Positions 56,169-64,000 of a stretch of DNA of 64,000 bases are shown here, in pieces; position 1 is the stretch's first letter; each line of letters begins with the position of its first letter. The translations under genes and the position numbers were made by a program. A model generated the notes under the pieces. That model was not told where the DNA came from, did no database searches, and saw only the letters and a list, made by a program, of their open reading frames with translations. The DNA comes from Chloroflexota bacterium (GTDB lineage: Bacteria; Chloroflexota; UBA11872; VXOZ01): assembly GCA_026710945.1 (NCBI GenBank), contig JAPOQA010000016.1, forward strand, positions 56,051-120,050. Reading direction: 5' to 3'.

Positions 56169-56978
56169 GTGAAAGCCCCGCCGGCCCGAGAGGTCGAACA
56201 CTTCGATCGCGACGCGGCCAACTTCGAAGAATATCTGCAGAGTCCCCTCGGACGACTGCGAACCGAACTGGTCTGGTCCGGGCTTTCACATCTCTTGCAG
56301 CAGGCAGACACACCCCACTACGTGCTCGACGTAGGTGGAGGCACAGGTGCATTCGCCCTTCGTCTCGCTGCCCAAGGACATCGCGTGGTCTTGCTAGACC
56401 CGGCCCAGGGCATGCTAGACCTGGCAACTGCAAAGGCAAAGCGTGACCTCGCGAAGGACATGCGCAAGAATCTGCGCGTACAGCAAGGCACAGTTTTGGA
56501 TTTCCGGGCCCGACACCTAAAGAGCAAGTTTTCCGCTGTTCTTTGCCACAATATTTTGGAATACGCTGTTGGGCCGCAAGAAATCCTGCTGCGCATTCGC
56601 CAACTCATCCAAGACGATGGGGTTGTTTCCGTGGCTGTAGCAAACCGTGACGCAGAGCCGCTGCGCACGGTAGTGAACCAACAGAACCCACAAGCGGCGC
56701 TGCAAATGCTCGACAAGACAGTTCACCCGGCGACACTCTTTGGCGGCTATCGTCGCGTGTACTCGTTGCAAGAGCTGGTGGCGATGCTCGACAAGGCAGG
56801 TCTTCACAGTGTGGCAGTTCGAGGTGTGCGCGTAGCTTGTGACTACCTATCTCAAGATTGTCTCGAACAGCAGGAGGGATGGGATGCCGCCTTTGCCTTG
56901 GAGCAAACACTTATAACACGCACACCGCACAAGTATCTCGCTCGCTACCTGCATCTACTCGCCCGACCTCAAGCCTAA
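56169..56978 (+). CDS. class I SAM-dependent methyltransferase
   Basis: The 269-residue protein starts at GTG 56169. Motif I is YVLDVGGGTGAFALRLAAQG and motif II is HRVVLLDPAQGMLDLA, binding S-adenosylmethionine. VLCHNILEYAVGPQEILLRI is the post-II segment. The type resembles CmoM/SmtA-like tRNA or small-molecule methyltransferases. It lacks a signal peptide. It precedes the cytochrome gene by 18 bp; the link between the two is not evident. Confidence 0.85.
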   Translation: MKAPPAREVEHFDRDAANFEEYLQSPLGRLRTELVWSGLSHLLQQADTPHYVLDVGGGTGAFALRLAAQGHRVVLLDPAQGMLDLATAKAKRDLAKDMRKNLRVQQGTVLDFRARHLKSKFSAVLCHNILEYAVGPQEILLRIRQLIQDDGVVSVAVANRDAEPLRTVVNQQNPQAALQMLDKTVHPATLFGGYRRVYSLQELVAMLDKAGLHSVAVRGVRVACDYLSQDCLEQQEGWDAAFALEQTLITRTPHKYLARYLHLLARPQA

Positions 56979-56996
56979 CCTCACCCCTTGTTCCCA

Positions 56997-58004
56997 ATGA
57001 TCCTCAAGAGACTCACCCAACTGCTTTTACATCTCGCAATCGTAGCTCTGTTTACCATGTCCGCTCCAGCAAGAGTGCAAGCAGACGTGAAGGATGTTCG
57101 CGATTGGGCGATTCCCAAGGGTCACTTCTACACTCAGACCAACGGCACTGATGACAGCCAAGAGCTCGGCTACACAGTCATCGATGATGAAGAAGCGCCC
57201 TTCTGGTTGTCGTATCGCAGACTCGGTGGCTTCCAGGCCCTTGGCTACCCGGTCTCACAGCGATTCCCCTACAAGGGCCTGGTGGCACAGGCATTTCAGA
57301 AAGGCATACTGCTTTGGGATGAGACTACCCAGAGCGTGAGCCTGATGAATCTCTTCGACGAACTATCTGCCGCCGGGGCAGACACGTTCTTAGAGACCCG
57401 CCGGTTTATCCCGAGATCTAACACCTGGGCAGAGGACTTTGGACAACCCTGGCCCGTGATCGCTACCAATCACCTCGCCCTGCTTGATGAAAACGCAGCC
57501 ATCAAGGCCGCATACTACGCAGTACGCCAACAGGGACTGGACCCAATCACGTTCAATGGATTACCGATGAGCATCCGGGACTATGGATTCGTGCTAGTCC
57601 TCCGCGCGCAACGGCGGGCGTTTCAACTTTGGAAGACCGAACAACCGTGGGCGAGCGAAGGGGAAGTGGTAGTCGTCAACGGGGGCGATTTGGCGAAAGA
57701 ACTGAATCTCATTCCTGCACCCGCCCAAGCGCCGGTGCAGGCTCCGGTACCTCCGTTTGGATACGGAAGTCCGGTGGAGGGAGAATCCGTATACCGTACC
57801 GCTGGGTGCGTTCTCTGTCACGGACTCCAAGCTGATGGCGGCATCGGCCCGACTCTCGCCGGCACGCGTCTCGACTTTGCTGAGTTTCTCAATGCAGTGC
57901 GTGAGCCATCAGACGTCATGCCGCCCTATCTACCAGAACAGATCACAGACCAGGAAGTCCGGGACATCCTTGCGTTCACACAGTCTCTTGGAGCTGCGCC
58001 CTAA
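56997..58004 (+). CDS. exported c-type cytochrome with LGFP-like repeats
   Basis: The 335-residue protein is read from ATG 56997; a TTG at 56988 is the alternative. It has a signal peptide (LLLHLAIVALFTMSAPARVQ). The region from 50 to 110 holds a repeat with GGFQALGYPVSQRF and VAQAFQKGILLWDE, like those in the amidase at 19338. The C-terminus after about 250 is a small cytochrome c with the haem motif CVLCH (Cys271, Cys274, His275) and a likely Met ligand in DVMPPYLP. It would carry electrons outside the membrane, tethered to the surface by the repeats. Confidence 0.8.
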   Translation: MILKRLTQLLLHLAIVALFTMSAPARVQADVKDVRDWAIPKGHFYTQTNGTDDSQELGYTVIDDEEAPFWLSYRRLGGFQALGYPVSQRFPYKGLVAQAFQKGILLWDETTQSVSLMNLFDELSAAGADTFLETRRFIPRSNTWAEDFGQPWPVIATNHLALLDENAAIKAAYYAVRQQGLDPITFNGLPMSIRDYGFVLVLRAQRRAFQLWKTEQPWASEGEVVVVNGGDLAKELNLIPAPAQAPVQAPVPPFGYGSPVEGESVYRTAGCVLCHGLQADGGIGPTLAGTRLDFAEFLNAVREPSDVMPPYLPEQITDQEVRDILAFTQSLGAAP

Positions 58005-58009
58005 TCGGC

Positions 58010-58834
58010 CTAATCTTCACTCTGTGAGCGGCGTCGGGTCACCGGACCGGTGATGCGGGACAAAAGGATGCCAACTTCGTACAGAAGATACATTGGAACG
58101 GCAACGAGCGCTTGATTAAAGGGGTCCGGCGTCGGCGTAATAACGGCAGCTACTATGGCAACTATTACGACAACAAATGGCCGCCAGCGTGAGAGCTTCC
58201 GTGTATCGACTATGCCTATTGCCGACAGAAAGTAGATGAATATAGGTGTCTGGAAGACTATCCCCAGCGCAAGCAACATGCGCGTTACGAAATTCACATA
58301 CAGCGAGACTGATGGGAAACTTTCCACCTGATCGGATATCCAGCTATTCGTCCCAAGCAAGAATCCCAACGCAAACCGCAGTACCACGAAGTAGCAGAAT
58401 GCCAGTCCCACCAGAAATGCAAATGATGACGTCGGAACAAGCATATAAAGATACCGGCGCTCGCGTCGGGTCAGACCGGGCAAGACGTAGGCGCCGATCT
58501 GGTAGATGAGCATCGGCATCGCACATGCGACGCCCACCATGATTGCGACGCGCATGAACGTGAAAATACCCTCCGTCGGGGAGAATTGGTAGAGCGTCGT
58601 CACGTTATCCGGCGCCGGAGCAATGAGAAGGTCCATGATTGGCCTGATGAAGATAAAGCCAATCACGGTAAAGAAGAGCACGGAAAGCACCGCAATGAGC
58701 AGGCGACGCCTCAACTCGGTGAGGTGCTCCCCGAGCGTCATTTCCATATCGAGGTCGGCTACGTCATCAGGATGTCTTCCATCCGGCAGCACCTCTTGAG
58801 TTTCGTCCGAAACCCCTGGGTTATCTGTTGCCAT
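58010..58834 (-). CDS. tatC: twin-arginine translocase subunit TatC
   Basis: The 274-residue protein has a hydrophilic N-terminus, then MTLGEHLTELRRRLLIAVLS, the TatC signature, followed by six membrane helices. FSPTEGIFTFMRVAIMVG and YQIGAYVLPGLTRRERRY are conserved. A Tat translocase exports folded proteins, and several lipoprotein signals in this window carry paired arginines. TatA and TatB are not in the window. The gene is convergent with the cytochrome gene, 5 bp away. Confidence 0.95.
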   Translation of the reverse strand: MATDNPGVSDETQEVLPDGRHPDDVADLDMEMTLGEHLTELRRRLLIAVLSVLFFTVIGFIFIRPIMDLLIAPAPDNVTTLYQFSPTEGIFTFMRVAIMVGVACAMPMLIYQIGAYVLPGLTRRERRYLYMLVPTSSFAFLVGLAFCYFVVLRFALGFLLGTNSWISDQVESFPSVSLYVNFVTRMLLALGIVFQTPIFIYFLSAIGIVDTRKLSRWRPFVVVIVAIVAAVITPTPDPFNQALVAVPMYLLYEVGILLSRITGPVTRRRSQSED

Positions 58835-58953
58835 GCGCTACGTTGCTTTCTTGAAGTTTATGCTTCTTTGATTAACGCTACACCGCACATGGGATTCACT
58901 TCAAGCAAGTGTCCCTTTGAGCGCAGGCAGCGAACAGAGGAAGAGTCAAAGTT

Positions 58954-58975
58954 GTGTCACACAGTCGTGTGACAC
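58954..58975. promoter_or_regulatory. 9-bp perfect palindrome upstream of tatC
   Basis: GTGTCACAC (58954-58962) and GTGTGACAC (58967-58975) form an inverted repeat with a 4-bp spacer. It lies about 120 bp upstream of the tatC start. It is likely to be an operator or a hairpin. Confidence 0.4.
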
Positions 58976-59112
58976 GATCATACTCTCATGCTACCATCGC
59001 GGGCTCTTCCCTGCATTGGCCTGCAGGGATCGGCAAGCTGGAACCGCAACGAAGATTGGACTGATCGGAAAGTCTGATTGCAAATCCAGCACTTAGGGCA
59101 AGAAAGTGAAGT

Positions 59113-59150
59113 GCACTCACTGCCCTTCATGTCGAATGGGCAGTGAGTGC
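59113..59150. terminator. 13-bp perfect hairpin in the tatC-aminotransferase gap
   Basis: GCACTCACTGCCC (59113-59125) pairs perfectly with GGGCAGTGAGTGC (59138-59150). There is no T-run. It lies 200 bp past the aminotransferase gene end, so it could terminate that transcript. The rest of the 514-bp gap (58835-59348) holds the smaller palindrome at 58954 and a small GAAA-loop hairpin near 59309-59324, but no gene. Confidence 0.45.
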
Positions 59151-59348
59151 AGGCTCAGACCCGTCTTTACTTGGTTTCCTCGAACTGGTGGCAACGTGGC
59201 CGGCGCTAAATCGTCAAGCGACAATGGCAAACTACGGTTTCCCAGGTGGCACAAACAACTGGCGGCCATCACTAGCCCACCACGCAGCGTCGGGACACAA
59301 AGTGGGACCGCCACGAAAGTGGCGACTTTCAGGAATTGTTCGATTGGC

Positions 59349-60644
59349 TTAGCCGGCCTTGGTTAGGACTTCCGCGAGTCGCGGCCCCTGCTCAACCACC
59401 TTGCGGAAGGCTGCAGCATTCTGTTCAATCCACTCATCGCTGGGATCAACCGGCGTCGAGAGCCAGAAACAGGAGTCGTGCACACGTTCACTGACCGGCA
59501 GTGAACCGCGCTGCAACGGCTTGCGCGCATTTGACGGCAAGTCGCCCCAAGGGCCACCTAAGTCTTCAAACGAAAAGTCGTTGAACAGTGGTTCCAGGTG
59601 CATCACGCCATAACCGAACGGTGTGATCGCCGGGGTCGTGCTGACCCCTTCTGCAACGAGGGCCTTGAGCACGCTGTTCACGGGCGCGCCGATTGCCACG
59701 GGATCGATCACCCCTGCGTAAAGCAGGAGGCCGCCGCGCACAGCTGCGGGATAGGTCTTCTGGGGATGGATGCCCGGAATCTCCCCTAAGAGATCATCCA
59801 GCTTCTTGAACCACGACAGGCGCATTTCGTTCAATTCCGGTAGGCGCTCTAGCTGCGCGCGTGCCATTGCCATCGCAAGCGGGTTGGCGCGATACTTTAC
59901 GCCTAGTCCAATGTTGTGGAGCGATTTGAACGCGTCCGTCTGCCACATACGCTCGGTACGGCCGTAGTGCCCCAAAGCAAGCATGCGGTCATAGAGGTCG
60001 GTGCAGTTCGTAGTCGCGACACCGGCTTCTATGCCGGTTACGGCCTTGCTGCCCTGTAGGCTAAAGCAGCCTATGTCACCTAGCGAACCGACTTGCTGCC
60101 CATTCCAAGTCCCGCCGTGAGCGTGGGAAGCATCTTCGATCAGTGTGATGTCCGTGCCTTCAACCATCTCGCGGAAGGAGTCCATGTCCGCCGGATTGCC
60201 GTAGACGTGAGTGACAATAATCGCGCACGTATGCGGCGTGATCTTGCGACGCACGTCTTCCGGGTCGGCGCAAAACGTCTCCGGATCGATGTCGCAAAAG
60301 ACCGGCGTGGCGCCGCAGTGTAGGATAGGCGTAATGCTCGCGTGCCACGTCACCGACGGCACGATCACCTCTTTACCCAGACGGGCGCCGGAAGCAAACA
60401 CCGCCGCGTGAATTGTAGACGTGCCGTTGCAGTGTGCCAAGGCGTAGCGGGTGCCGACAAAGTCTCGGAACTGCTCTTCGAACTTTTCAATCTCGTCATA
60501 AGCACTGCCGTAGTCGTCGAGCACTGCATTCACATACTGCTTCTCCAATGGACTGACACGTTCCCACGTATCACTGGTCGAAGCAGTAACGGCCTTTGGG
60601 CCACCTTCCAGCGCCAACGCTTCTCTGCTTACTACTTTCGCCAT
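59349..60644 (-). CDS. DegT/DnrJ/EryC1/StrS family aminotransferase
   Basis: The 431-residue protein follows an AAAGGAG ribosome site. It has YALAHCNGTSTIHAAVFASG, EVIVPSVTWHASITPILHCG, TLIEDASHAHGGTW and GCFSLQGSKAVTGIEAGV, whose Lys is the PLP Schiff base. Such enzymes transaminate keto-sugars for surface polysaccharides or antibiotics. Neither sugar nucleotide genes nor glycosyltransferases are adjacent, so the substrate is open. The C-terminal SVSERVHDSCFWLSTPV-like tail (LPVSERVHDSCFWLSTPV) is a family feature. Confidence 0.88.
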   Translation of the reverse strand: MAKVVSREALALEGGPKAVTASTSDTWERVSPLEKQYVNAVLDDYGSAYDEIEKFEEQFRDFVGTRYALAHCNGTSTIHAAVFASGARLGKEVIVPSVTWHASITPILHCGATPVFCDIDPETFCADPEDVRRKITPHTCAIIVTHVYGNPADMDSFREMVEGTDITLIEDASHAHGGTWNGQQVGSLGDIGCFSLQGSKAVTGIEAGVATTNCTDLYDRMLALGHYGRTERMWQTDAFKSLHNIGLGVKYRANPLAMAMARAQLERLPELNEMRLSWFKKLDDLLGEIPGIHPQKTYPAAVRGGLLLYAGVIDPVAIGAPVNSVLKALVAEGVSTTPAITPFGYGVMHLEPLFNDFSFEDLGGPWGDLPSNARKPLQRGSLPVSERVHDSCFWLSTPVDPSDEWIEQNAAAFRKVVEQGPRLAEVLTKAG

Positions 60645-60848
60645 CGCACACTCCTTTGAAATAGGCCACTACGTATTCAAAGCACGTTTAGGTGTGCTTA
60701 CAGTTAGCCTAGACAAGTGTATCACGCTTTGCTCTGATCTTAAAGGTACGTCAAACACATTCCGAGATAGGGGAAGAGCTGCGCAATTTTCTCCCCCTAT
60801 TCTTCTTCTCATACTGTTATGCTCTGATAAAGTGCACGGCCACTCCCA

Positions 60849-61538
60849 TCAAATTCGTTTCCACGTCTTAATTTCCAGCCTGGCAGCCGGGTTACGCCAG
60901 TCGTGTTGCGCGGGATCAAGTCCTCCGTCGCCGTGGATGCCTGCATGTACATGGACAAAGCCTTCAGCAGTTGCTGTGTCTCTGGCGTTGTGGCTGTTGC
61001 AGGGAGGCCCTGGAACGAAATCGCAGCTTTCGCTGTTGCCTTCACTGCCTGCGTCGTAAACATTCAAGTAGACAACCTTAGATGAGGAAAGGTCGAGGCT
61101 GTTTGCGCCGATAAAGCCGTCATTGGTAGACACCAACATGCTGGCGAGGGAGAGCAATTGCTTCCCATCGCTGATATTGAACGATATGGTAACGCTCTGG
61201 CCGGGCCGAATCAGGCCGCCTGCTGTCCGGGCTTCGGCGACACTACTATTCTCGTCCGGATCCCATGCCCCAAGCAGACCGGAGGCGCTGCCATCCTCCG
61301 CCATGGATGCCAATCCGTCGCTGGCAGGCTGTCCCAACGTGTAGAGCGGCGCGGCGCTCCCGTCGTGCCGCGCGACAAAGACAGAGGTCATCGTCTGTCC
61401 GCGGGTCAAGTTCGTAATGGTGACCTCAACGATCAGTTCATCGGAATCGTTGCCGGTAAAGGCGGTAAGGATGCCGGCGGATAGAGCCAGCAGTACCACG
61501 AGCCCAATCAGGCCAAAGAGAGCTGTCTTTTTTCTCAC
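60849..61538 (-). CDS. exported Spondin_N domain protein
   Basis: The 229-residue protein starts at GTG 61538, with AAGGAGG upstream. A signal peptide or N-terminal anchor (MRKKTALFGLIGLVVLLALS) leads to a Spondin_N domain of about 170 residues: EVTITNLTRGQTMTSVFVAR, LGQPASDGLASMAEDG, ASMLVSTNDGFIGANSL and VYLNVYDAGSEGNSE. This matches the extracellular domain best known from animal F-spondins. It probably binds a partner outside the cell. The C-terminus is His-rich (FVHVHAGIHGDG). Confidence 0.82.
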   Translation of the reverse strand: MRKKTALFGLIGLVVLLALSAGILTAFTGNDSDELIVEVTITNLTRGQTMTSVFVARHDGSAAPLYTLGQPASDGLASMAEDGSASGLLGAWDPDENSSVAEARTAGGLIRPGQSVTISFNISDGKQLLSLASMLVSTNDGFIGANSLDLSSSKVVYLNVYDAGSEGNSESCDFVPGPPCNSHNARDTATAEGFVHVHAGIHGDGGLDPAQHDWRNPAARLEIKTWKRI

Positions 61539-61577
61539 CTGAATACCCTCCTTTAGAATTGCGCTCTTTTAAAGAAG

Positions 61578-61605
61578 CAGGAGGCAGCAATATTGCTGCC
61601 TCCTG
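61578..61605 (-). terminator. perfect 28-bp palindrome between binding-protein and Spondin genes
   Basis: CAGGAGGCAGCAAT (61578-61591) joins directly its inverse complement ATTGCTGCCTCCTG (61592-61605). As RNA it would form a hairpin and, on the minus strand, CTTCTTT follows. It probably ends the binding-protein transcript before the Spondin_N gene. Confidence 0.65.
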
Positions 61606-61656
61606 TCCCGTTTGACTACTCAGAGTATATCCTCTAAATGGCAAACTTTCTTCGAC

Positions 61657-63033
61657 TTATGTCATCGCCCACTCGGGGGGACGCTGGCTGAAGAGCACAT
61701 TCATCTCTTCGGCAGACGAGCGGAATGCCTCAGGCACGGTGACCTCACCGGAGATCGCCTTTTTAGTCCACTCGATGTCAATGCCCCAAGCCTCGGTGCC
61801 CTCGGGCACGATCATGGCATCGTGTCCACCGGAAATCCACACGTCAACCACGTCCGTTACGCGGGTGCCCTTGAAAGGCTCCAGCCATACCGGATGCGTG
61901 GCGTACTCAATGACGGGCGGCCACGCGATGGAACCGAAGTGCGGGGTCTCCAGCATGCTCTCGTCGGAGTGGAACCAACTGAGGAAGTCCCACGCCAGGT
62001 CCTTGGCCTCGGAGAGACTCAGGATGGAGTAGGCATTGCCCAGCACGGTGACGCGCTGATCCAGACCCTTTGGCGGGGGCAGGAAGTCCAAGGCCTCGCC
62101 CAAGTGCGGGCGGATACCGTTGTGGCGGTAAATGCCATTGTTCTCCATCGCCGCAAACTGGTTCTCTATGTGATAGGTGCCCTTCGGGAACTCGATGCCA
62201 ATTTCACTTGCACCCGGCGCGATCACCCTGTGCTTTAGCGCCAAGTCGATGTTGAACTGAGCGCCTTCCAGAGACAGCGGATCGGTGCCATAGACCGCCT
62301 TGTCCTTTGTCTCGTTAAGGATCTGACCGCCGAAATTGTACATCCACGTGCCCATCATGTAGAAGACGTAGTTCTGGTAAATGACCAGAGCCCATCTATT
62401 CTCTTCTGCATTGGTGAGCTTGCGGGACATGTCCAGCAAGTCTTCATAGCTCCAGTCCGGGGGCGGCATGTCAACGCCGGCCTGGGTGAGCAGGTCCTTA
62501 TTCACGTGGAAGACCTCGCCACCAGACTGGAAGGGCACGCCATACAGATTCGGGCCCCAACTCCAGTTCACCAGCTCGCCGGCAAAGTAGTCCTCTTTGC
62601 TGCGCGGTCCTTTGGCGAAATAGGGGGTCAGTTCCTCGATAACTCCGGTGAGACCCCACTTGAGCGCCCAGTTAACCTGGTTGTAAGTGATGTCCACACC
62701 GGCCTCGCCAGCGGCAAACTCAGTGTTGCGCTTGGCAAATACACCGCCGTCAAACGTCCGGTCGGGCGTCGCCTCGATTGTGATGCCGAGAGATTCCTCA
62801 GCTACCGCGAAGGTCTCAGAGAGCGCCTTCCAGCGCGGATCTTCTTCCGCGTGGTAGTTGGAGATCTTCAGGACCGGCGTCTCCATCATCTCGGTCTTTT
62901 CCTCGGCCTTGGGCGCCTCGGCCATGTCGTCCTTCGGCGCGCCCGTAGTTGCCGCTGTGCCGCATGCGACCAGCAACGCAGCACCACCGGCTGCGGCGCC
63001 AGCGCCGAGCAACGATCGTCTCGTAAATGTCAT
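61657..63033 (-). CDS. ABC transporter solute-binding lipoprotein
   Basis: The 458-residue protein is read from ATG 63033, with AAAGGAGG upstream. MTFTRRSLLGAGAAAGGAAL is a Tat lipoprotein signal ending in lipobox LVAC (Cys24), followed by an Ala/Glu/Lys linker. The family 1 body has VLKISNYHAEEDPRWKAL, NLYGVPFQSGGEVFHVNKDL and TVLGNAYSILSLSEAKDLAW. A consensus-like promoter lies upstream at 63181-63209. No permease gene is adjacent in the window. It is distant from the other copies in sequence. Confidence 0.88.
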   Translation of the reverse strand: MTFTRRSLLGAGAAAGGAALLVACGTAATTGAPKDDMAEAPKAEEKTEMMETPVLKISNYHAEEDPRWKALSETFAVAEESLGITIEATPDRTFDGGVFAKRNTEFAAGEAGVDITYNQVNWALKWGLTGVIEELTPYFAKGPRSKEDYFAGELVNWSWGPNLYGVPFQSGGEVFHVNKDLLTQAGVDMPPPDWSYEDLLDMSRKLTNAEENRWALVIYQNYVFYMMGTWMYNFGGQILNETKDKAVYGTDPLSLEGAQFNIDLALKHRVIAPGASEIGIEFPKGTYHIENQFAAMENNGIYRHNGIRPHLGEALDFLPPPKGLDQRVTVLGNAYSILSLSEAKDLAWDFLSWFHSDESMLETPHFGSIAWPPVIEYATHPVWLEPFKGTRVTDVVDVWISGGHDAMIVPEGTEAWGIDIEWTKKAISGEVTVPEAFRSSAEEMNVLFSQRPPEWAMT

Positions 63034-63180
63034 GGGGGACTCCTCCTTTTTGGCTCTTCCCCAGCTAGAACCTGCAAATGAACGGGCCAATTCTATCGGC
63101 CATCAATTGCCCAGCCATGTTGCAAGTTCAGTCCCAAATTCAATTAGCCATTCGCACTCTAGTTGGCTAGGCTAGGAGAG

Positions 63181-63209
63181 ATTATATACGTTCCGTCAAG
63201 GTGGGTCAA
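63181..63209 (-). promoter_or_regulatory. predicted promoter of the 61657-63033 binding-protein gene
   Basis: On the minus strand TTGACC (63209-63204) is followed after exactly 17 bp by a perfect TATAAT (63186-63181). It lies about 150 bp upstream of the binding-protein start, in the 434-bp gap that holds nothing else clear. Confidence 0.6.
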
Positions 63210-63467
63210 GGGCTCTTTCCGTACAGTTTACGCCGAAAAAAACCCTTCGAGAGGCCGCGGGGCGCCGCCTCATGACTTCGTCTCCCCAGTCTCTTGCACC
63301 TGCCTGGAACCTCTGCCCAAACCGGCAAATTTCCAGACGAGGCTTGGCCTCCCATTCAGCGGTTTGCATGCAAGAGAGTGCAAGGGGGCTGCAGTAGAGC
63401 TGGGCAACCAAACTTTCAAGAAGAGCGTCTTGCGGAGCTCTATCTCAACGCGCCCGTTCTGAGCAAA

Positions 63468-64000
63468 CTACGCTTCCACCCGGATCGTAAAGAACTGCCA
63501 TTTGGGCGTGCAGCGGTCGCGGAGCGTGTCGTCTTCAAGTATCAACTGATAGCAAGGCCAGATTTCCCATTCGCCCGGTTCATCAAGCTGTATCACAACA
63601 CCGGTCTTGAATTCTTGGTACCGCACGACCTCCACCCCCTCATGAACTAACCCAAAGTCTTTCTCTTCGCCAGTGGGATGATTCACGGCAACAAACGTCC
63701 GCTTGAGCACCATCGGCGGCACCCGTAGGTTTTGGACGGTAAACTCTATGTAAATTTCTTGGCCCACCTTGAAGGGAGCCTTGTCGGCTGCAATGCCATG
63801 CCCCGGCGGGCCGTAGGCTGTCAATTCCATCAATCTAAAGGCATCGAAATTTGCCACCGACGTGCCGGCTTCATAGAAGACCTCCAGATCGCCAATGTTC
63901 GCCGGTGTGGCCTCCGGTTCGATGAGCGGCAGGTCGGCCACATCGGCAGCCGATTCTGACTCCGCATCCCTCTTCGCTGCCGCCGCTGCCGCGCTGCTTC
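63468..64000 (-). CDS. exported or membrane-anchored beta-rich protein, C-terminal part
   Basis: The frame is open from the right edge to the stop at 63468, so the gene starts outside. The first visible residues are an Ala/Glu/Asp-rich linker, then DLPLIEPEATPANIG. The following 140 residues look like a beta sandwich: YIEFTVQNLRVPPMVLKRTF, VVRYQEFKTGVVIQLDEPGE and WEIWPCYQLILEDDTL. The linker is like that after lipoprotein signals. No family is recognised. A GTG inside at 63941 is unlikely to be the start. Confidence 0.6.
   Translation of the reverse strand, partial: SSAAAAAAKRDAESESAADVADLPLIEPEATPANIGDLEVFYEAGTSVANFDAFRLMELTAYGPPGHGIAADKAPFKVGQEIYIEFTVQNLRVPPMVLKRTFVAVNHPTGEEKDFGLVHEGVEVVRYQEFKTGVVIQLDEPGEWEIWPCYQLILEDDTLRDRCTPKWQFFTIRVEA

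Overview
The window looks like bacterial chromosome from a free-living or host-associated member of the Chloroflexota. The reasoning is by gene content: many Tat-type lipoprotein solute-binding proteins, an HspR-type heat-shock operon, a PspA/PspAA pair, an amidase with an NBR1-type Ig-like domain and LGFP-like repeats, and tRNAs with encoded CCA. No rRNA or other marker gene was available to confirm the phylum, so this is an inference. No CRISPR array, prophage or intact transposase was seen.

Layout. 1-10.6 kb: the start of a VanW/YoaR-like protein runs off the left edge. A solute-binding protein follows on the plus strand, then a minus-strand catabolic cluster of two amidohydrolases, a class III aminotransferase, an isochorismatase-like hydrolase, two tandem solute-binding proteins and a Rid-family protein. 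Short dispersed inverted repeats are scattered between these genes. 10.7-15.0 kb: a compact three-gene minus-strand operon encodes a GHKL (MORC/Hsp90-like) ATPase, an unrecognised protein and a PAPS-reductase-like PP-loop protein. It looks more AT-rich than its neighbours and interrupts otherwise metabolic genes. It is the best candidate here for an undescribed defence or nucleic-acid modification system. 15.1-20.9 kb: a Gfo/Idh/MocA dehydrogenase and a sugar isomerase, then two exported proteins (a beta-propeller and a cell-wall amidase).

21.2-32.7 kb: a stress operon, lon-dnaK-grpE-dnaJ-hspR-clpC, preceded by two consensus-like promoters, one carrying a HAIR-like HspR operator; aspS follows. 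32.9-44.0 kb: an M55 aminopeptidase, a two-component system, an HtrA protease, twin membrane proteins, and a pspAA-pspA operon lying between two paralogous solute-binding protein genes. The second of these is broken by a single in-frame amber codon. 44.4-58.8 kb: a C45 peptidase, a medium-chain dehydrogenase, a CrcB fluoride channel, three tRNA genes (Leu-CAA, Trp-CCA, Lys-TTT), a flippase-like membrane protein with an FAD oxidoreductase, a second isomerase, a polysaccharide-deacetylase-like protein, a nucleoside transporter, a methyltransferase, a cytochrome c fused to LGFP-like repeats, and tatC. 59.3-64.0 kb: a DegT/DnrJ aminotransferase, a Spondin_N protein, another solute-binding protein, and a partial exported protein at the right edge.

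Taken together the genes suggest an oligotroph or symbiont that imports and breaks down sugars and nitrogenous compounds. It has substantial envelope-stress and proteostasis systems. TatC would serve the many twin-arginine lipoproteins. No ABC permease or ATPase lies beside any of the six solute-binding protein genes.
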